Numbered from the stretch's first letter, positions 9,186 through 21,145 are shown. The stretch is 64,000 nt of DNA from Caenorhabditis remanei (GCF_010183535.1 NC_071328.1:14818001-14882000), one strand, 5' to 3'. Notes: generated by a model from the letters alone, not told the origin. Program-made: numbers and translations.

Positions 9186-12100
9186 ATGGGTGTCGGAGGG
9201 AAGAAAAATGCTCAAAAGCAGAAAAAAATCAACCCGTTCGAGCTGAAATTCAACAAATCCAAGCATGATGTGAGTTTTGGTGAAAATAATTTTTTTCTGG
9301 AAAATTTGGGCGGTTTTAGACTGAAAATAGTGAATTTTAGTGTTGAAAAACGGATTTTTCAATGCAAAAAACTCGAAATTTCCACAAAAAAACTCGCTTT
9401 TTTCAGATTTTTTCCAAAATTTCCCAATTTTCTCCCTAAAATCTCAAATTTTTGCAAATATTTTTACAGATTCTTGGTCGTAAGAAAGGCGCGCAGGTGG
9501 GAGCACCTACTGCATCGCGTAAACGTGCTCATGAGCAGCGTGAGAAGACGTTGGGTGTCGAATACGACAGAAAGAACAAAATCAGCAAGATTGTTGATAA
9601 ACGATTGGGAGAACGAGACGATAAGACGGAGGAGGAGAAGGGAGCGATGAGATTTACGGAGGAAAGAGTCAAAAATTATAAAAGATCGGCGAAATTCAAT
9701 TTGGCTGATGAGATGGGCGATGGCGATGAGGAAGAGGGTAAGAAGTCGTGAATTTAGGCGATTTCTATTGAAAAAAACTCATTTTTCATGCGAAAATCTC
9801 ATTTTGGAGTGGTTTTAGGTTAAAAAATCGAGAAAATCAGGTTTTTTTTGCTCTAAAATCGTCGAATTTTGGTAGTTGGCGCTATTTCAGTGGAAAAAAC
9901 TGAATTTTCCCTCGGAAATCGTTGAAATTTACTGAAAATCAACCAATTTTTGTTGAAAAAAGGTGAAAACTAGCTGAAAAATCGAATTTTTTGCTCTAAA
10001 AAACGTCGAATTTTGCAGAATTATCTCTCAAAAGTCATCAAAATTCATGTTTTTCGGTCAAAACTCTGAAAATTTGAATGTCTGGGGCGTCTTGGGCGCA
10101 TTTTTGAACTAGAAATTGACATACTTGTCAAATCACGGGCCGGGCCGGGCCGGGCCCTCTGAAAATTTCAGGGCCCGGGCCGGCCCGCAGGGCCCGCAGC
10201 AAGCTTTTTTTTCAATATTTTGACGGGCCGGCCCGGGCCGGGCCGGAAGATTTTTTTAACGGGCCCGGCCCGGCCCGGCCCGGCCCGTGACAAGTATGGA
10301 AATTGACAATCTGAAGGCTGGGGTTCCTTTGACGCGGTCTATCTTCATAATCGCAAAAAATTGAGAGTCTGGGGCTTCTTTGGCGCGTTTTAGGGCCAAA
10401 ATTCTGAAAATCTGATGGCTGGCGTTCCTCAGCCGCTTTTTATCTTGAAGAACGCGAAAGTTTGAGCGTCTGGCGGACCTTTGACGCGTTTACAAGAGCT
10501 GGGGCACCTTTGACGCTCCTGAAAATCTGTAGATTGGCGTGTCTTTGGCGCGTTTTTTTTGTACCCAAGTGTTCGATTTTCAGCAATTTTCAGGGAGTTT
10601 TTGCATTTTTTCAACAAAAAATACCCAATTTTCATAATTTTTAGCTAAAAAATTGTAGTTTAAACATATTTTTTGGAATAAAAATGTCATTTTTTAAACG
10701 AAATTGCATAAATTTATGTGTCTGGCGCTCCTTCGACGCATTTTTTAACCAGAAAGTGAAAATCCGAAGGCTGGCGTTCCTGAGACGCGTTTTAACTTCG
10801 AAACCGCGAAAATTTAAGTGTCTGGGGCGTCTTTGGCGCGTTTTTAGAGTCAAAACTCTGAAAAATTGAGGGCTGGGGCGTCGTTGGCGCATTTTTGAAA
10901 TAGAAATCGACGCGTTTTCGGACCAAAATCAGAATCTGGCGCACCTTTGACCCTTTTTTGGGCCCAAATCTTCGATTTTCAGCTGTTTTTTTTTCTGGAT
11001 TTTTCAACAGAAAAAACCTAATTTACATAAATTGTAACTAAAAATGACCGGTCATCTGTAAAATCAGCGTTTTGTATCCAATTTTGCCATTTTTTAAACG
11101 AAATTGCCTAAATTAACTAGTCTGGCGCACTTTTGACGCGCTAAAACTATCATTTTTCACATTATTTCCATTCCAGTCCTGACTCACAAAGGAAAATCGC
11201 TATCGGACATTGAGAAATACGACAAATCGATGATTTCTGACTCGGACGACGACGAGGAGCCGGGAAATTTGGGCTCTCGAATGGTTCGTATCGCGCATTT
11301 CGGTGGCGGAGAGAAGACGGCCGAAGAGTTTGTAAAAGAGAAAATGAGTCGAGAAGATATGATCTCCAACTTAATTGCAAAGACAAAGCTGGCGAGACAC
11401 GAGAAACAGACACAGAAAGACGAGTTGGAGTTGATGACCGAGTCGTTGGATGCGAAATATGCGAATCTGATGGGAAAAATGAAGGCGTCGTTTCGGCCGA
11501 CTGGAAGACAACCGATTGAGAAGGATGATTACGATAAATTGGTAGGGAATTGCGGAAATTTGAAGTTTTTAGCGAATTTTTGAACCAGAAATACCAGAAA
11601 AAGTGAAAATCCCAATGCTGGCGCGTCTTTAACGCGTTTTTAAAGTCAAAACTCAAAAAATTCGAGGGTTGGCGCTCTTTCGGCGCGTTTTTGACAAGAA
11701 ATTAAAAATCCGTAGGCTGGCGTTCCTTTGACGCGTTTTTAAAGTCAAAACTCAGAAAATCCGAGGGCTGGCGCTCTTTCGGCGCGTTTTTGACAAGAAA
11801 TTAAAAATCCGTAGGCTGGCGTTCCTTTGACGCATTTTTAGAGCCAAAACTCGGAAAAGCTGAGTGTCTGGCGTACCTTCGGCGCGTTTTGAACCAATTA
11901 CTGAAAATCCGAAGGCTGGCGCTCCTTTGACGCGTTTTATCTTCAAGGCCGCGAAAATTTGAGTGTCTGGGGCGTCTTTGGCGCATTTTTAGAGTCAAAA
12001 CTCTGTAAATCTGATGGCTGGCGCTCCTTTGACGCGGTTTTTATCTGTTTTGGTTTTAAGGCTGGCGCGCTTTTAGCGAATTTTGAAATTTTGAACCAAA

Positions 12101-15100
12101 AATTTCAAAATCCGAAGACTGGCGTTCCTTAGACGCGTTTTATCTTGCAGATTGCAAAAATCCGAATCTGGCGCAGAGACCGCGAAAATTTGAGTGGCTG
12201 GGATGTCTTTGGCGCATTTTTGAACCACAAATTGAAAATCCGAAGGCTGGCGCTCCTTTGACGCATTTTTGAACCAATTATGGAAAATTCGAAATCTGGG
12301 GTTCCTTAGACGCGTTTCATCTTGAAAACCGCGCAATTTAAGTGTCTGGGGCGTCTTTGGCTCGTTTTTTGAGTCAAAACTCTGAAAACTCGAAGACTGG
12401 TGCTCCTTTGACGCGTTTCTAGCATCAAAATATATTGAAAAATTGACGAATGTGGGGTGCCTTCGACGCGTTTTTGTACCCAAATGTTCGATTTTCAGCC
12501 ATTTCAAGCGTAATTTTTCAGGCTATCACCCTCCGAATGGAAGCGGACGCTCGTGCGACACCAGCCGATCGTAAACTGACTGAAGAGGAGGAGGCAGCAA
12601 AAGAAAAAGAGCGTCTCGAGAGTCTCGAAGCGGCGAGAATCTCGAAATCGAATGCTTCATTCAATTCGAGAAGCCACGTGTCTGCAGACGCCGACGTCGA
12701 CATTGAAGCGGGCGAAAAGGCGGATTTGAGGAAGTTAAAGGCGAAAAATGCGAGATTTGAAGTGAAATTTGATGGAGATGGTGGGATGATTGACGAGGAT
12801 GACGTGGAGAAGTCGAGGATTCTGAAGGCGTCGTCGGGAGATTCTGATGAGGATTCAGATGATGACGTTGACGATGAAGAGGAAGAGGAAGATTTGGATG
12901 ATTTGATGGAGGAGGATTTGGATGAGGATTCTGGGGATTCTGAGGATTCAGAAGGCGAAAATGATGAAGAAGGCGTCAAAAAGAAGGCCAAAAAGACCAA
13001 AAAAAGTGAAAAATCGCTGAAAAAAGCTGAAATTTTGGATGAAACAGTGCCATTTACCTTCGAAATGCCGAAAAACTATTCGAAATTCTGCGTTCTCCTT
13101 GAAAAATACTCGAAATCGATGGATTTAGTGCTCGAAAGACTTGTGAAATGTCATCATCCGAGTCTTAAAGAGGGAAATAAGAAACGGCTGAATAAGTTGT
13201 TTCTAATGTGTCTCCGATGGTTTGATGATATGGCGAAAGAGGAGGAAATTGGAGAGAAGACGATTTGGGAAATGAATTTGGCACAGAAAACTATGTTTGG
13301 GCTGATGAAAGTGCGTTTTTTGGTCCGAAAATGAGTTTTTTTAGTTGAAATATACCGAAAAAGTGAGATTTTTTACCAAAAATTGAGGATTTTGAGGTAT
13401 TTTTGATCAAAAATCGATGATTTTGAGGTGTTTTAAGCTAAAAAATGAGGATTTAGAGGGATTTTTTAGCCCAAAAATGAGTTTTTTTCGGCTGAAATAT
13501 GCTGAAAAAGCGTAATTTCATCTTTTCATGCTGAAAATTGACTCAAAAATTTGATTTTTTGATTGAAATAGACTGGAATTCGAAGTTTTTCTAGTGAAAA
13601 TTGAGATTTTCTGTTCGAAAAACACGTTTTTTTCTAAACTCAAAATCCTCAATTTCAGTCAATTTTGGCATAAAATACTCTTTTTTAGTCGATTTCAGTC
13701 ACTTTTTCAGCTTAAATTGGACTGAAAGTGAGTATTTTATGTCAAAATTGGCTGAAATTGGCGGAAAATTGAGACTATTTGATGAAATCCTCATTTTCGG
13801 CCAATTTCAGTCAATTTTGACATAAAATCCTCGTTTTTAAGTCGATTTCAGCCAATTTTCAGCCATTTTTTTCACTCAAAAACTAGTTTTTTAGCTCAAA
13901 TTTTGACTAAAAACGAGGATTTTAGGTCAAAATTGATTGAAAATGTGAATTTTTGATAAATTCCTCATTGCCAGTAAATTTCAGTCAATTTCGACTTAAA
14001 ATGCTCATTTTTAGTCGATTTTAAGCCATTCTTTCTCTCAAAAACGAGTTTTTTTGACTCAAAATCCTCAATTTTACTCAATTTTGACGTAAAATACTCA
14101 TTTTTTGACTATTTCAGCCGATTTTCAGCTTAAATTTTGACTGAAAATGAGTATTTTATGTCAAAATTAACTGAAATTGGCGGAAAATTGAGACTATTTG
14201 ATAAAATTCTCATTTTCATCGGATTTCAGTCAATTTTGACGTAAAATACTCATTTTTAAGTCCATTTCAGTCAATTTTCAGTCTTTTTTCCATTAAAAAT
14301 CACCAAAATTTTGCAGTTCGACATTCAATACGGTGTCCGTTGCGTGCGTGCTCTCATCCGTCAACACTGGAAAGCACGTCAAGAGAAACAGACGAAATCT
14401 CCAGTTTCATTCGGTTTGATCTCTGCGATTCGCCTGGTTTCCGGTCTCTTTCCAGTCGCTGATCAATGGCATCCTGTCGTCGTTCCCGCATTCTTTTTGG
14501 CCACTGAAGCTCTTTGCGCCGCGAAAATTTCGAATTTAACGGTTTTGGCGAAACAAATTCAGTTGGCAAATGCTATTGTGGAATACGTTTCCGATTCGAA
14601 GAGGTAGGATCGCTGAAAATGGGAAAAAAATGAGCTGAAAATTGCTGAAAATCGAAAGATTGTGGAATTTTTGTGAAAAATTTCGGAAAATCGAAGATTT
14701 GGGTCCAAAAACGCGTCAAAAGCACGCCAGCTTTGGAGTTTTGTGATTTTGGTTCAAAAAACGCACCAAAGATGACCCAGATGCTCAAATTATCGTGATC
14801 TTGAAGATAAAACGCGCGTGAGGAACCCCAGCCTTCGGATTTTCAATTTCTGGCTCAAAATGCGCTGAAAGTGCGCCAGCCATCAGATTTTCACGATCAT
14901 GATGCTAGAAACGCGTCAAAGACGCGCCACCCTTCTGAGTTTCAAGTTCTGGTTGAAAAATGCGCTAAAGACGCCCCAGACACTCAAATTTTCTGAATTT
15001 TTACCATGAAAACGCGCCAAAAACGCCCCAGACACTCAAATTTTCGCGGTCTTGAAGTTAAAACGCGTCTAAGAAGCGCCAGACTCCTTGTTTCAAGTTT

Positions 15101-17351
15101 TTGGTTCAAAAAATGCGCCAAAGACGACCCAGATGCTCATATTTAAGTTTTTGTGAAAAATTTCGGAAAAAAGCTGAAAACCGTAGATTTGGGTACAAAA
15201 ACGCGATCTACAGATTTTCAGACGCGTTAAAGGTGCGCCAGCTTCCCTGAATTTTTGGTTTGAAAATGCGTCGAAGGTGCGCCAGACTCATTTTAAAAAA
15301 ATTTATTGTTTCTAAAAATGCGCCGACGGTGCCCCAGCTTCATATTTTTCGAATTTTTTGGTCGAAAGATGCGCCAAAGACGCACCAGCCGCTCAAATGT
15401 TCGTGATTTTAACGATAAAACGTGTCGAAAGTGCGCCAGCTTCGGATTTTTTCAGAAAACTTTCCATTTTTACTGGAAAGTTTTTTTTCTGTAATTTTTT
15501 AATTGAAATTCTCAATTTTCATTTGCAGATACGTCCCGGAACTCGTCGCATTCGCCAGAAGTGCCATCCTATTGGCTGTAACTGAGAAACCGGAAAAGTT
15601 CTCAACAAATGGATTCCCGATTTCGAAACCACACTCGGAAATGTTGTGTGTTACGGAGAAGGTACGGAGGCGATCTTCTACATTTTCTGCTTAAAATTAT
15701 CACAAATTTATCAATTTTTTATTCAAAAATCGCAGTTTTCGGTTGAAAACTATAATTTTTGCCGAAAAATCGCATTCCTGGACATCGGGACACACAGACG
15801 GACATCAATTTCCACCCAAAACTGAAGATTTCGGACATCCGGTCATTCGGACACACTTATAGACCTCGAAATATCGAATATTTTTATATCTGGACATCCG
15901 GACATCCAGACACACATGTTTTTGTTAAAAACTTGATATTTTCTCCCCAAAACTCACTGAAACTGACATTTTCTCTCTGAAATCGTCACAAATTGATAGG
16001 TTTTTCACTCAAAAGCCACAGTTTCACACTGAAAAATCCAATTTTTGCCAAAAATTATATTTCTGGACATCTGGACAAGCAGACACACCGATGGAAAAAA
16101 TCTCTCAAATTTCTTGAGTTTTCACTCAGAAATCATAAATTTTCATCGAAAAAATTGAAGATTTTGGACATCCGGACATCCGGACACACTTCTAGACCTC
16201 AATTTTTTTGAAATATCTGAAATTTTGCGTCTGTAAGTGTGTCCGGATGTCCGGATGTCCGAAATCTTCAATTTTCGTTGGAAATATAATGTCCACCTGT
16301 GTATCTTGTTGTCCGGATGCCTAGAAATACGATTTCCTGTCTCTTAAACGCGCAAAGGGCGCGCCGGACCCCAATTTTCATCAAAAATTGATGTCTGGCG
16401 TGCCTTTGACGCGTTTTTCAATAAAAAACCGGATCTCTGACCGATCTATACCGATTTTAAGGAATTTTAGATGTCCAGGAAAAAAGATTTTTCGGCAAAT
16501 CGATCAGAAATCGATTTTCAGTGAGAAAACCGCGTCAAAGGCACGCCAGACTTTCCCAATTTCCCTTTTTCATTGAGAAAACGCGCTGAAGGCGCGCCGG
16601 ACTCCAATTTTCATCAAAAATTGATGTTGGGCGTGCCTTTGGCGCGTTTTCTGCCGTTTTCTGTCCAGAAACACTAACTTTTCAGCAAATTTTTGCAATT
16701 TCTGTAAATTTTTGTTTTCAGTTCACCGGCACACTCTCTCCAATCTCTCTCAGCGCTCTCTTCTCGACGTCTTCTGCTTCTGAATCGGCAGACTCCGCCT
16801 CCATGAAGATTACAGTACTCCGTGCAGTGATTTCACTGATTCAACACCTTCGAGTGATGTATTCCAACCAAAATGAGACATATAACATAGTATTCCATCC
16901 ATTTCTAAAATCTCTGAAATCAATCAATACCGTATTCCTTCCGAAAGAAGTTCTGGAAGAGTTGGAGACATTAATTGCATCAATGTCGGCTGAAATCGGC
17001 GCGAAAAGTCGTTTGACTCATCTGTCATTGGTTAAGACTGAAAAATCGATGCTAAAAATGTTGGAACCGAGATTTGAATGGGATTTCGACCCGGAGAGGC
17101 CGCATAAGGGACCGAAAGACGATAAGAAACGGTTGACGAAGAATTTGAGGAACGAGAAGCGAGGCGCCATTAAAGAATTGAGAAAAGACACGGCATTCCT
17201 GGCGAGAAAACAGATTTCCAGTGTGAAAACGAAGGATCGAGCGAGAATTGCCGCTACGAAGAGAGTGATGGGCGGTTTGATGCAACAACAAGGAGAATGG
17301 AATAAGGAAAAGAGGACGAATGATGTGGAGAAGAAGAAGACTAAGAAATAG
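9186..17351 (+). CDS. NOP14: NOP14 nucleolar protein, small-subunit (SSU) processome factor
   Basis: Exons 9186-9269, 9470-9737, 11177-11541, 12522-13310, 14317-14603, 15529-15661 and 16722-17351 sum to 2556 nt, that is 851 aa, close to the human length (about 857). Phases agree across every junction. N-terminal landmarks are NPFELKFNKSKHDILGRKKG. LSDIEKYDKS and IAHFGGG follow in exon 3. Exon 4 has a strongly acidic Asp/Glu/Ser tract (roughly residues 330-410), then PFTFEMPKNY and KCHHPSLKEGNKKRLNKLF. Exon 5 has LFPVADQWHPVVVPAF. The C-terminus is Lys/Arg-rich (KRGAIKELRKDTAFLARKQ) and ends EKKKTKK. In the family it acts in the nucleolus in 18S rRNA maturation and 40S assembly. The last 31 nt recur 390 bp downstream. 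Confidence 0.97.
10120..10298. mobile_element. GC-rich 179-bp MITE with 8-bp target duplication, in NOP14 intron 2
   Basis: Termini CATACTTGTCA and TGACAAGTATG are inverted copies. GAAATTGA flanks both sides (10112-10119 and 10299-10306). The interior is mostly GGGCCGGGCC units around a small AT-rich core. CA..TG ends with an 8-bp duplication are typical of hAT-type elements. No coding capacity. Confidence 0.8.
10300..12480. repeat. CpG-rich short-unit repeats in NOP14 introns 2 and 3
   Basis: The same GGCGTCTTTGGCGCG / CTGGCGCTCCTTTGACGCG family as in xpo-2, occupying both introns on either side of the exon at 11177-11541. Two adjacent copies near 11690-11825 are nearly identical over about 100 bp, indicating a recent local duplication. 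No genes were seen inside. Confidence 0.8.
13330..14310. repeat. AT-rich self-similar intron 4 of NOP14
   Basis: About 1 kb built of short inverted and direct variants of 'GTCAAAATTGACTGAAAT' and 'TTTTCAGTCAATTTTGAC', the same material as xpo-2 intron 4. Many TTTTCAG strings mimic 3' splice sites. No exon was found. Confidence 0.6.
14690..15450. repeat. CpG-rich short-unit repeats in NOP14 intron 5, reversed orientation
   Basis: Units read AACGCGCCAAAAACGCCCCAG and related forms, that is, the reverse complement of the units in introns 2 and 3. It fills the intron between the exons ending 14603 and starting 15529. Confidence 0.75.
15775..16330. repeat. GGACATCCGGACACAC repeats in NOP14 intron 6
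   Basis: Several copies of GACATCCGGACA followed by CACA/CAGACAGAC, on both strands, within AT-rich spacers. The same motif family occupies daf-25 introns 1 and 3 and the last vab-10 intron. CpG-rich GGCGCGCC units follow at 16350-16650. Confidence 0.7.
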
Positions 17352-18577
17352 ACCGATTTTATTCAATTTTTTGTTATATTTTGTTTGGTTTTTAGAGAGA
17401 AATTGGGGGTTTTAAAGAGAAAAATGAGTGAAAATGAGCTGAAATTGGCTTTTTTTTTGTTAAAATTGACTGAAATTGGCTGAAAATTAATGATTTTTGA
17501 TTGAAAATGACTTTTAGAGTAAAAATCTTGTTTTTGAGTGAAAAAATTACCTGAAATCGACTGGAAATGGGGAGTTTATCATAAAATCCACATTTTCAGT
17601 CAATTTCAGCGAATTTCAGACAATTTTGACTTAAAATACTCGTTTTTAGACGATTTTTAGCCATTTTTTCACTCAAAAACAAGTTTTTTGGGCTGAAAAC
17701 CTTCAATTTCTGATGTGGAGAAGAAGAAGACTAAGAAATAGATGAAAATTGGCTGAAATTCTTCAATTTTTGTTATATTTTGTTTGGTTTTTAGAAAAAA
17801 AATGGGGTTTTAGAGGGAAAAATGAGTGAAAATGAGCTGAAAAACGTGTTTCTAAGTGAGAAATTGGCTGAAAATCGAGTAAAGATGAGTATTTTATGTC
17901 AAAATTGCCAATTTTGACATAAAATCTTCATTTTTAGTCGAAATTTGAGCTAAAAGTTCTTTCGGGTGAAAAAATAGCTGGAAATCGGCTGAAAATGAGG
18001 ATGTTATGTCAAACTTGACTGAAATTGAGGGCTTTGAACCAAAAAAGACCTGTTTTTGAGTGTAAAAATGAGGATTTCATGGCACATTTGGCTGAAAATG
18101 ATATATAAACAATCTGAAAATCACAAAATTTTCCATTTTTGAAAAAATTGAAAAAAAAAAAACGTTCTAATTATTTTCATCAATTTTCTGTCATTTTCAC
18201 TAAAAAAATATTCAATTTCTGCCTATTTTTCACTTTTTTTCTCTTGAATTTCCAATTTTCAGCTCATTTTTTGTTGTTTTTTAAAATTATTTTAATCCTT
18301 TTTAAAAATTGTTTTTCCTTTCAAATTATTTTGTTACTGTTGTTGTTCCAACTTTTTTGATTTGTTAATTTTCTATTTCATCCAAAAATGTTTCTCTCGA
18401 ATTCTCCTTTTTCTCATATTTGATATTGATATACGTTTATTACCGTCATTCGATATTTTTACACTTAATTACCCTCAATTTTGTATCCTAATTAGGTCAG
18501 TGACATGAGAGAAATTTGAGCGAATTATCGTCTCATTTTGCTCATTTTACTCTTTTTCTTGCAGTCTTATCGAAAAA
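17352..18577. other. NOP14 3' flank, AT-rich repeats with a duplicated gene tail
   Basis: Nucleotides 17711-17741 are identical to 17321-17351, the last ten sense codons and stop of NOP14. Similarity then resumes in the 3' flank at 17761-17850. The remainder is 'GACTGAAATTGG' type AT-rich repeat. No canonical AATAAA was found shortly after the stop, and no other gene was seen. Confidence 0.7.
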
Positions 18578-18934
18578 TCTTTACTATTAACAAACGCAAA
18601 CGGCTGTATGTTTGTGTGTGTGTCGCCGATCCTACCGCCCTTCCTACTGAACCGATTTTCTTCAAAGTTGGACCAAAAGATCAGAAATTTTCTCTTAATG
18701 ATGCCCGTCTATTTTTTTTTAGTTAGAATAGGTCTCGACTAGGTCACTAGGTGAAAAAACGTGATTTTCAAGCCTTTCAGTGGTTTTCGTTTCCAAAATA
18801 GGGAAATAGGAGTTCACGGGGGAGATAATTATAGAACATTTTCATTCTTCAAATGAATTCATTTCTTCAAATTTTCAACACGGGCGGTGTAGAAAAGGAG
18901 GTTGAGCAGCCGGTAGGCTGCGTTAACCGACTGG
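18578..18934 (+). mobile_element. Non-autonomous Helitron (357 bp)
   Basis: The 5' TCTTTACTA is preceded by A and the 3' CTGG is followed by T. A terminal stem-loop occupies 18900-18928, with the same geometry as the 1.56-kb Helitron at 3680 (12-bp stem, bulged G, 4-base loop, two bases before CTGG). The interior shares a stretch ending GATGATGCCCG or AATGATGCCCG with that element. The empty site CGAAAAATAGTGAAAAATCG exists in a paralogous foldback near 27700. Confidence 0.85.
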
Positions 18935-20135
18935 TAGTGAAGAATCGCCGAAATTCAGCAAAAACAACGAAATTTGGCCGGGGGACTAACTTTTTCAAAA
19001 TTTGGATTTCTAGGCCACCAACTTATTTTTTGATATTATACTCATTTCAAAGTTTTTTTCACGTTGAATTTCGAATTTTTCAGTCTCCTGACCTAATTTT
19101 GGGGATTTTAGGGTAGCTTTGACGGGGGGACTAGTTTTTCATAAGTTGGATTTCTAGGCCATCCTGTCAAAACTGGCTGAAATCCCAAAATTAGGCCAGA
19201 AGACTGAAAATTTCGAATTCAGTGTGAAAAGAGCTTTGAAACGAGTATAATATCAGAAAAATAAGTTGGTGGCCTAGAAATCCGAATTTTGAAAAAAACT
19301 AGTCCCCCGGTCAAATTTCGTTGTTTTTGCTGTTTTTTCGGCAATTTTTTGCTTTTCAAAAAGTTTTGAGCAGTTTCGGCCTCCAACAATTTGTGGTAGT
19401 TTTCCCATCTTATTTCCACCAATTTTCCTCCAGATTTTCAGCTCAAAACAATCAAATCCCTTCCCACAAACCATATTCGCGCCGCAGGCACCCCAGACAG
19501 TTATAGATAAGCATTCTAGCGTCGCAGACATGTCTGCGCCAAAGGCGCGCCAGATCATGGATTCTAGCGCCGCAGGAACCTTGTACTGTCATAATATCAA
19601 CAAAAAAAAATAAGTGGGTGGCCTAGAAATCCAAATTTCCGGAAAACTCCCCCTGTCAAATTGGCCTGAAATCACAAAATTAGGCCGGGAGACTGAAAAA
19701 TTCGAATTCAGCGTGAAAACAGCTTTTAAATAAGTTTTTTTTTAATAAGTGGGTGGCCTAGAAATCCAAATTTTGAAAAAGTTAGTCCCTCGTCCAAATT
19801 TCGTTGTTTTTGTTGGTTTTCGAAGGGTTTTTTCAGTTTTTTGCTTCCAAAAAAGTTTTCCAACTGTTCTTCATTCAAAACAGGAAGTTGGCCTAGAAAT
19901 ACAATCTTTGCAAAAGTTAGTCCCCTGTCAAAACTGGCCTAAAATCACAAAATTAAGCCAGGAGACTGAAAAAGTCGAATTCTGCTAGAAAAGAGCTTTG
20001 AAATGAGTATAATATCAAAAAAAATAAGTGGGTGGCCTAGAAATCCAAATTTTGAAAAAGTTAGTCCCTCGTCCAAATTTCGTTAGTTTTGCTGTTTTTC
20101 GGCCATTTTTCACTATTTTTCGATGCTCTCTTTCT
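18935..20135. mobile_element. Cluster of foldback elements marked by GGGGGACTAACTTTTTC
   Basis: Several inverted and partly tandem copies of a family whose arms read CGAAATTTGGCCGGGGGACT, then TTTGGATTTCTAGGCCACC, then AGTCTCCTGACCTAATTTTG. One full palindrome spans about 18936-19340, and broken copies follow at about 19590-20130. Copies also occur at 26626-26720, 27715-28072 and 28386-28861. No transposase coding is visible. Confidence 0.75.
19470..19590. repeat. Short CpG palindromes (GCAGACATGTCTGC type)
   Basis: Contains GCGCCGCAGGCACCCCAGAC and the 14-bp perfect palindrome GCAGACATGTCTGC next to GGCGCGCC. The same block, reversed, occurs in the last daf-25 intron at 25455-25531, 27138-27280 and 27492-27570. 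Confidence 0.7.
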
Positions 20136-20201
20136 ATTCAGAAGATTAATTATAGAGACCCGAGACCTCAGAATACGGAATCCCATAGAAAGCTCTCCAG
20201 A

Positions 20202-20250
20202 ATATTCCATCATTTGGAATATAATATATGTATTCCAAATGATGGAATAT
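20202..20250. repeat. Perfect 20-bp inverted repeat, 9-base loop
   Basis: ATATTCCATCATTTGGAATA (20202-20221) is exactly complementary to 20231-20250. It lies 7 bp before the X-box. Function unknown. Confidence 0.9.
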
Positions 20251-20257
20251 GTATCCG

Positions 20258-20271
20258 GTTGCTATGGAAAC
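20258..20271 (+). promoter_or_regulatory. X-box (RFX/DAF-19 site)
   Basis: GTTGCTATGGAAAC satisfies every position of the nematode X-box consensus GTHNYYATRRNAAC. RFX factor DAF-19 uses such sites to switch on ciliary genes, and the next gene downstream is the ciliary gene daf-25. The distance to the ATG (1648 bp) is much longer than the usual 50-250 bp. Confidence 0.7.
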
Positions 20272-20545
20272 TCCCTCCGCATCCTTCCTCTTCCAATATA
20301 TCTATCTATCGAGAGATGAATATTTTCATTTCCCCCCGCCTCATTCCATATGAAATCCTTAATACCCCAACAGCTGTCGCACACACACGCAATCCCCCAC
20401 TCCCGTTCGTGTGTCTCTGGAGGAGCATATATGGATCATCTGGTGGTCACACGGGGCAAAAGTAGTCTCGAGAAGACGTGTGTCATACGAGAGCATTTTC
20501 GCCCTCTGGGTGTTCGCTTTCTTCACGTGATCATAGTTAGCTCTA

Positions 20546-20675
20546 TTAGTTCGGCACGGTTCTTACAACTGCGCTCCACCGAAATGTCTCTTTTTCTGTC
20601 TGAGTCTCTAGACTTCGCACACAATTTTCTGCGGTTTCGGTAGAGCGCGCTGATGTAAGAAGCGTGTCGTGCTAA
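20546..20675. mobile_element. 130-bp MITE-like inverted repeat
   Basis: The left end TTAGTTCGGCACGGTTCTTA pairs with the right end TAAGAAGCGTGTCGTGCTAA, and CTCCACCGAAA pairs imperfectly with TTTCGGTAGAG inward. The 'GTAGAGCGC' core is shared with elements at about 33185 and 34225 in vab-10. Confidence 0.65.
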
Positions 20676-20879
20676 TATATTTCTAAAAGTTTCTGAAATA
20701 CTTGAAATATTTACAATTTTTATACAAATTAAAGATTTTCGCCTCCGAAAAGCACATGTTTTCATTCAGTTTTCTTTTTATTCCTTTTTGTTCGAATTTT
20801 TCCGTCAAAAGTTTTCGAATTTCCTTATTTGGGCATTTTCCCTCCGATTTTCACATGAAAATTGTCTTAAAATCGGTGT

Positions 20880-21145
20880 TTTTGACACGAAAACAGTCGA
20901 AAATTTATGGAAACGACTTCCGGACAGACAGACAGACCTAATTTTGAGCGTTTTTGAAAAGAATTATTGGTTTCGAATCGTTATTTTGAGGTTTTCAGTG
21001 AAAAAAATGAGACTTTTGAATTTTTCGGTTTTTTCAGACTATTTTCAGTTCAAAAACTCAATTTTCTCATAGTTTTTCTTGAAATAACGTTTCGATTTTT
21101 TTTCAAAACGCTCAAAATTAGGTCTGTCTGTCTGTCCGGATGTAC
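20880..21145. repeat. Foldback around GGACAGACAGACAGACCTAA
   Basis: GACAGACAGACCTAATTTTG near 20925 is matched by CAAAATTAGGTCTGTCTGTC near 21112-21135, and the sequence between is largely self-complementary. It belongs to the 'GACATCCGGACA' family. Confidence 0.7.

Larger units (their letters stand above)
20140..20545 (+). promoter_or_regulatory. Non-repetitive island, probable daf-25 promoter
   Basis: This is the only stretch between 17.4 and 21.9 kb not made of repeats found elsewhere in the window. It carries a perfect X-box (20258-20271), a strong hairpin (20202-20250), pyrimidine-rich DNA and an E-box CACGTG (about 20524-20529). It lies upstream of the ciliary gene daf-25 and on its strand. 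Assignment to daf-25 is inferred; 1.3 kb of repeats separate it from the first exon. Confidence 0.6.

Noticed and set aside
12518..13000. Long Ser-rich frame opposite NOP14 exon 4
   Set aside because: It is the complement of the acidic GAT/GAG-rich tract of NOP14; poly-Ser is a by-product of that composition.
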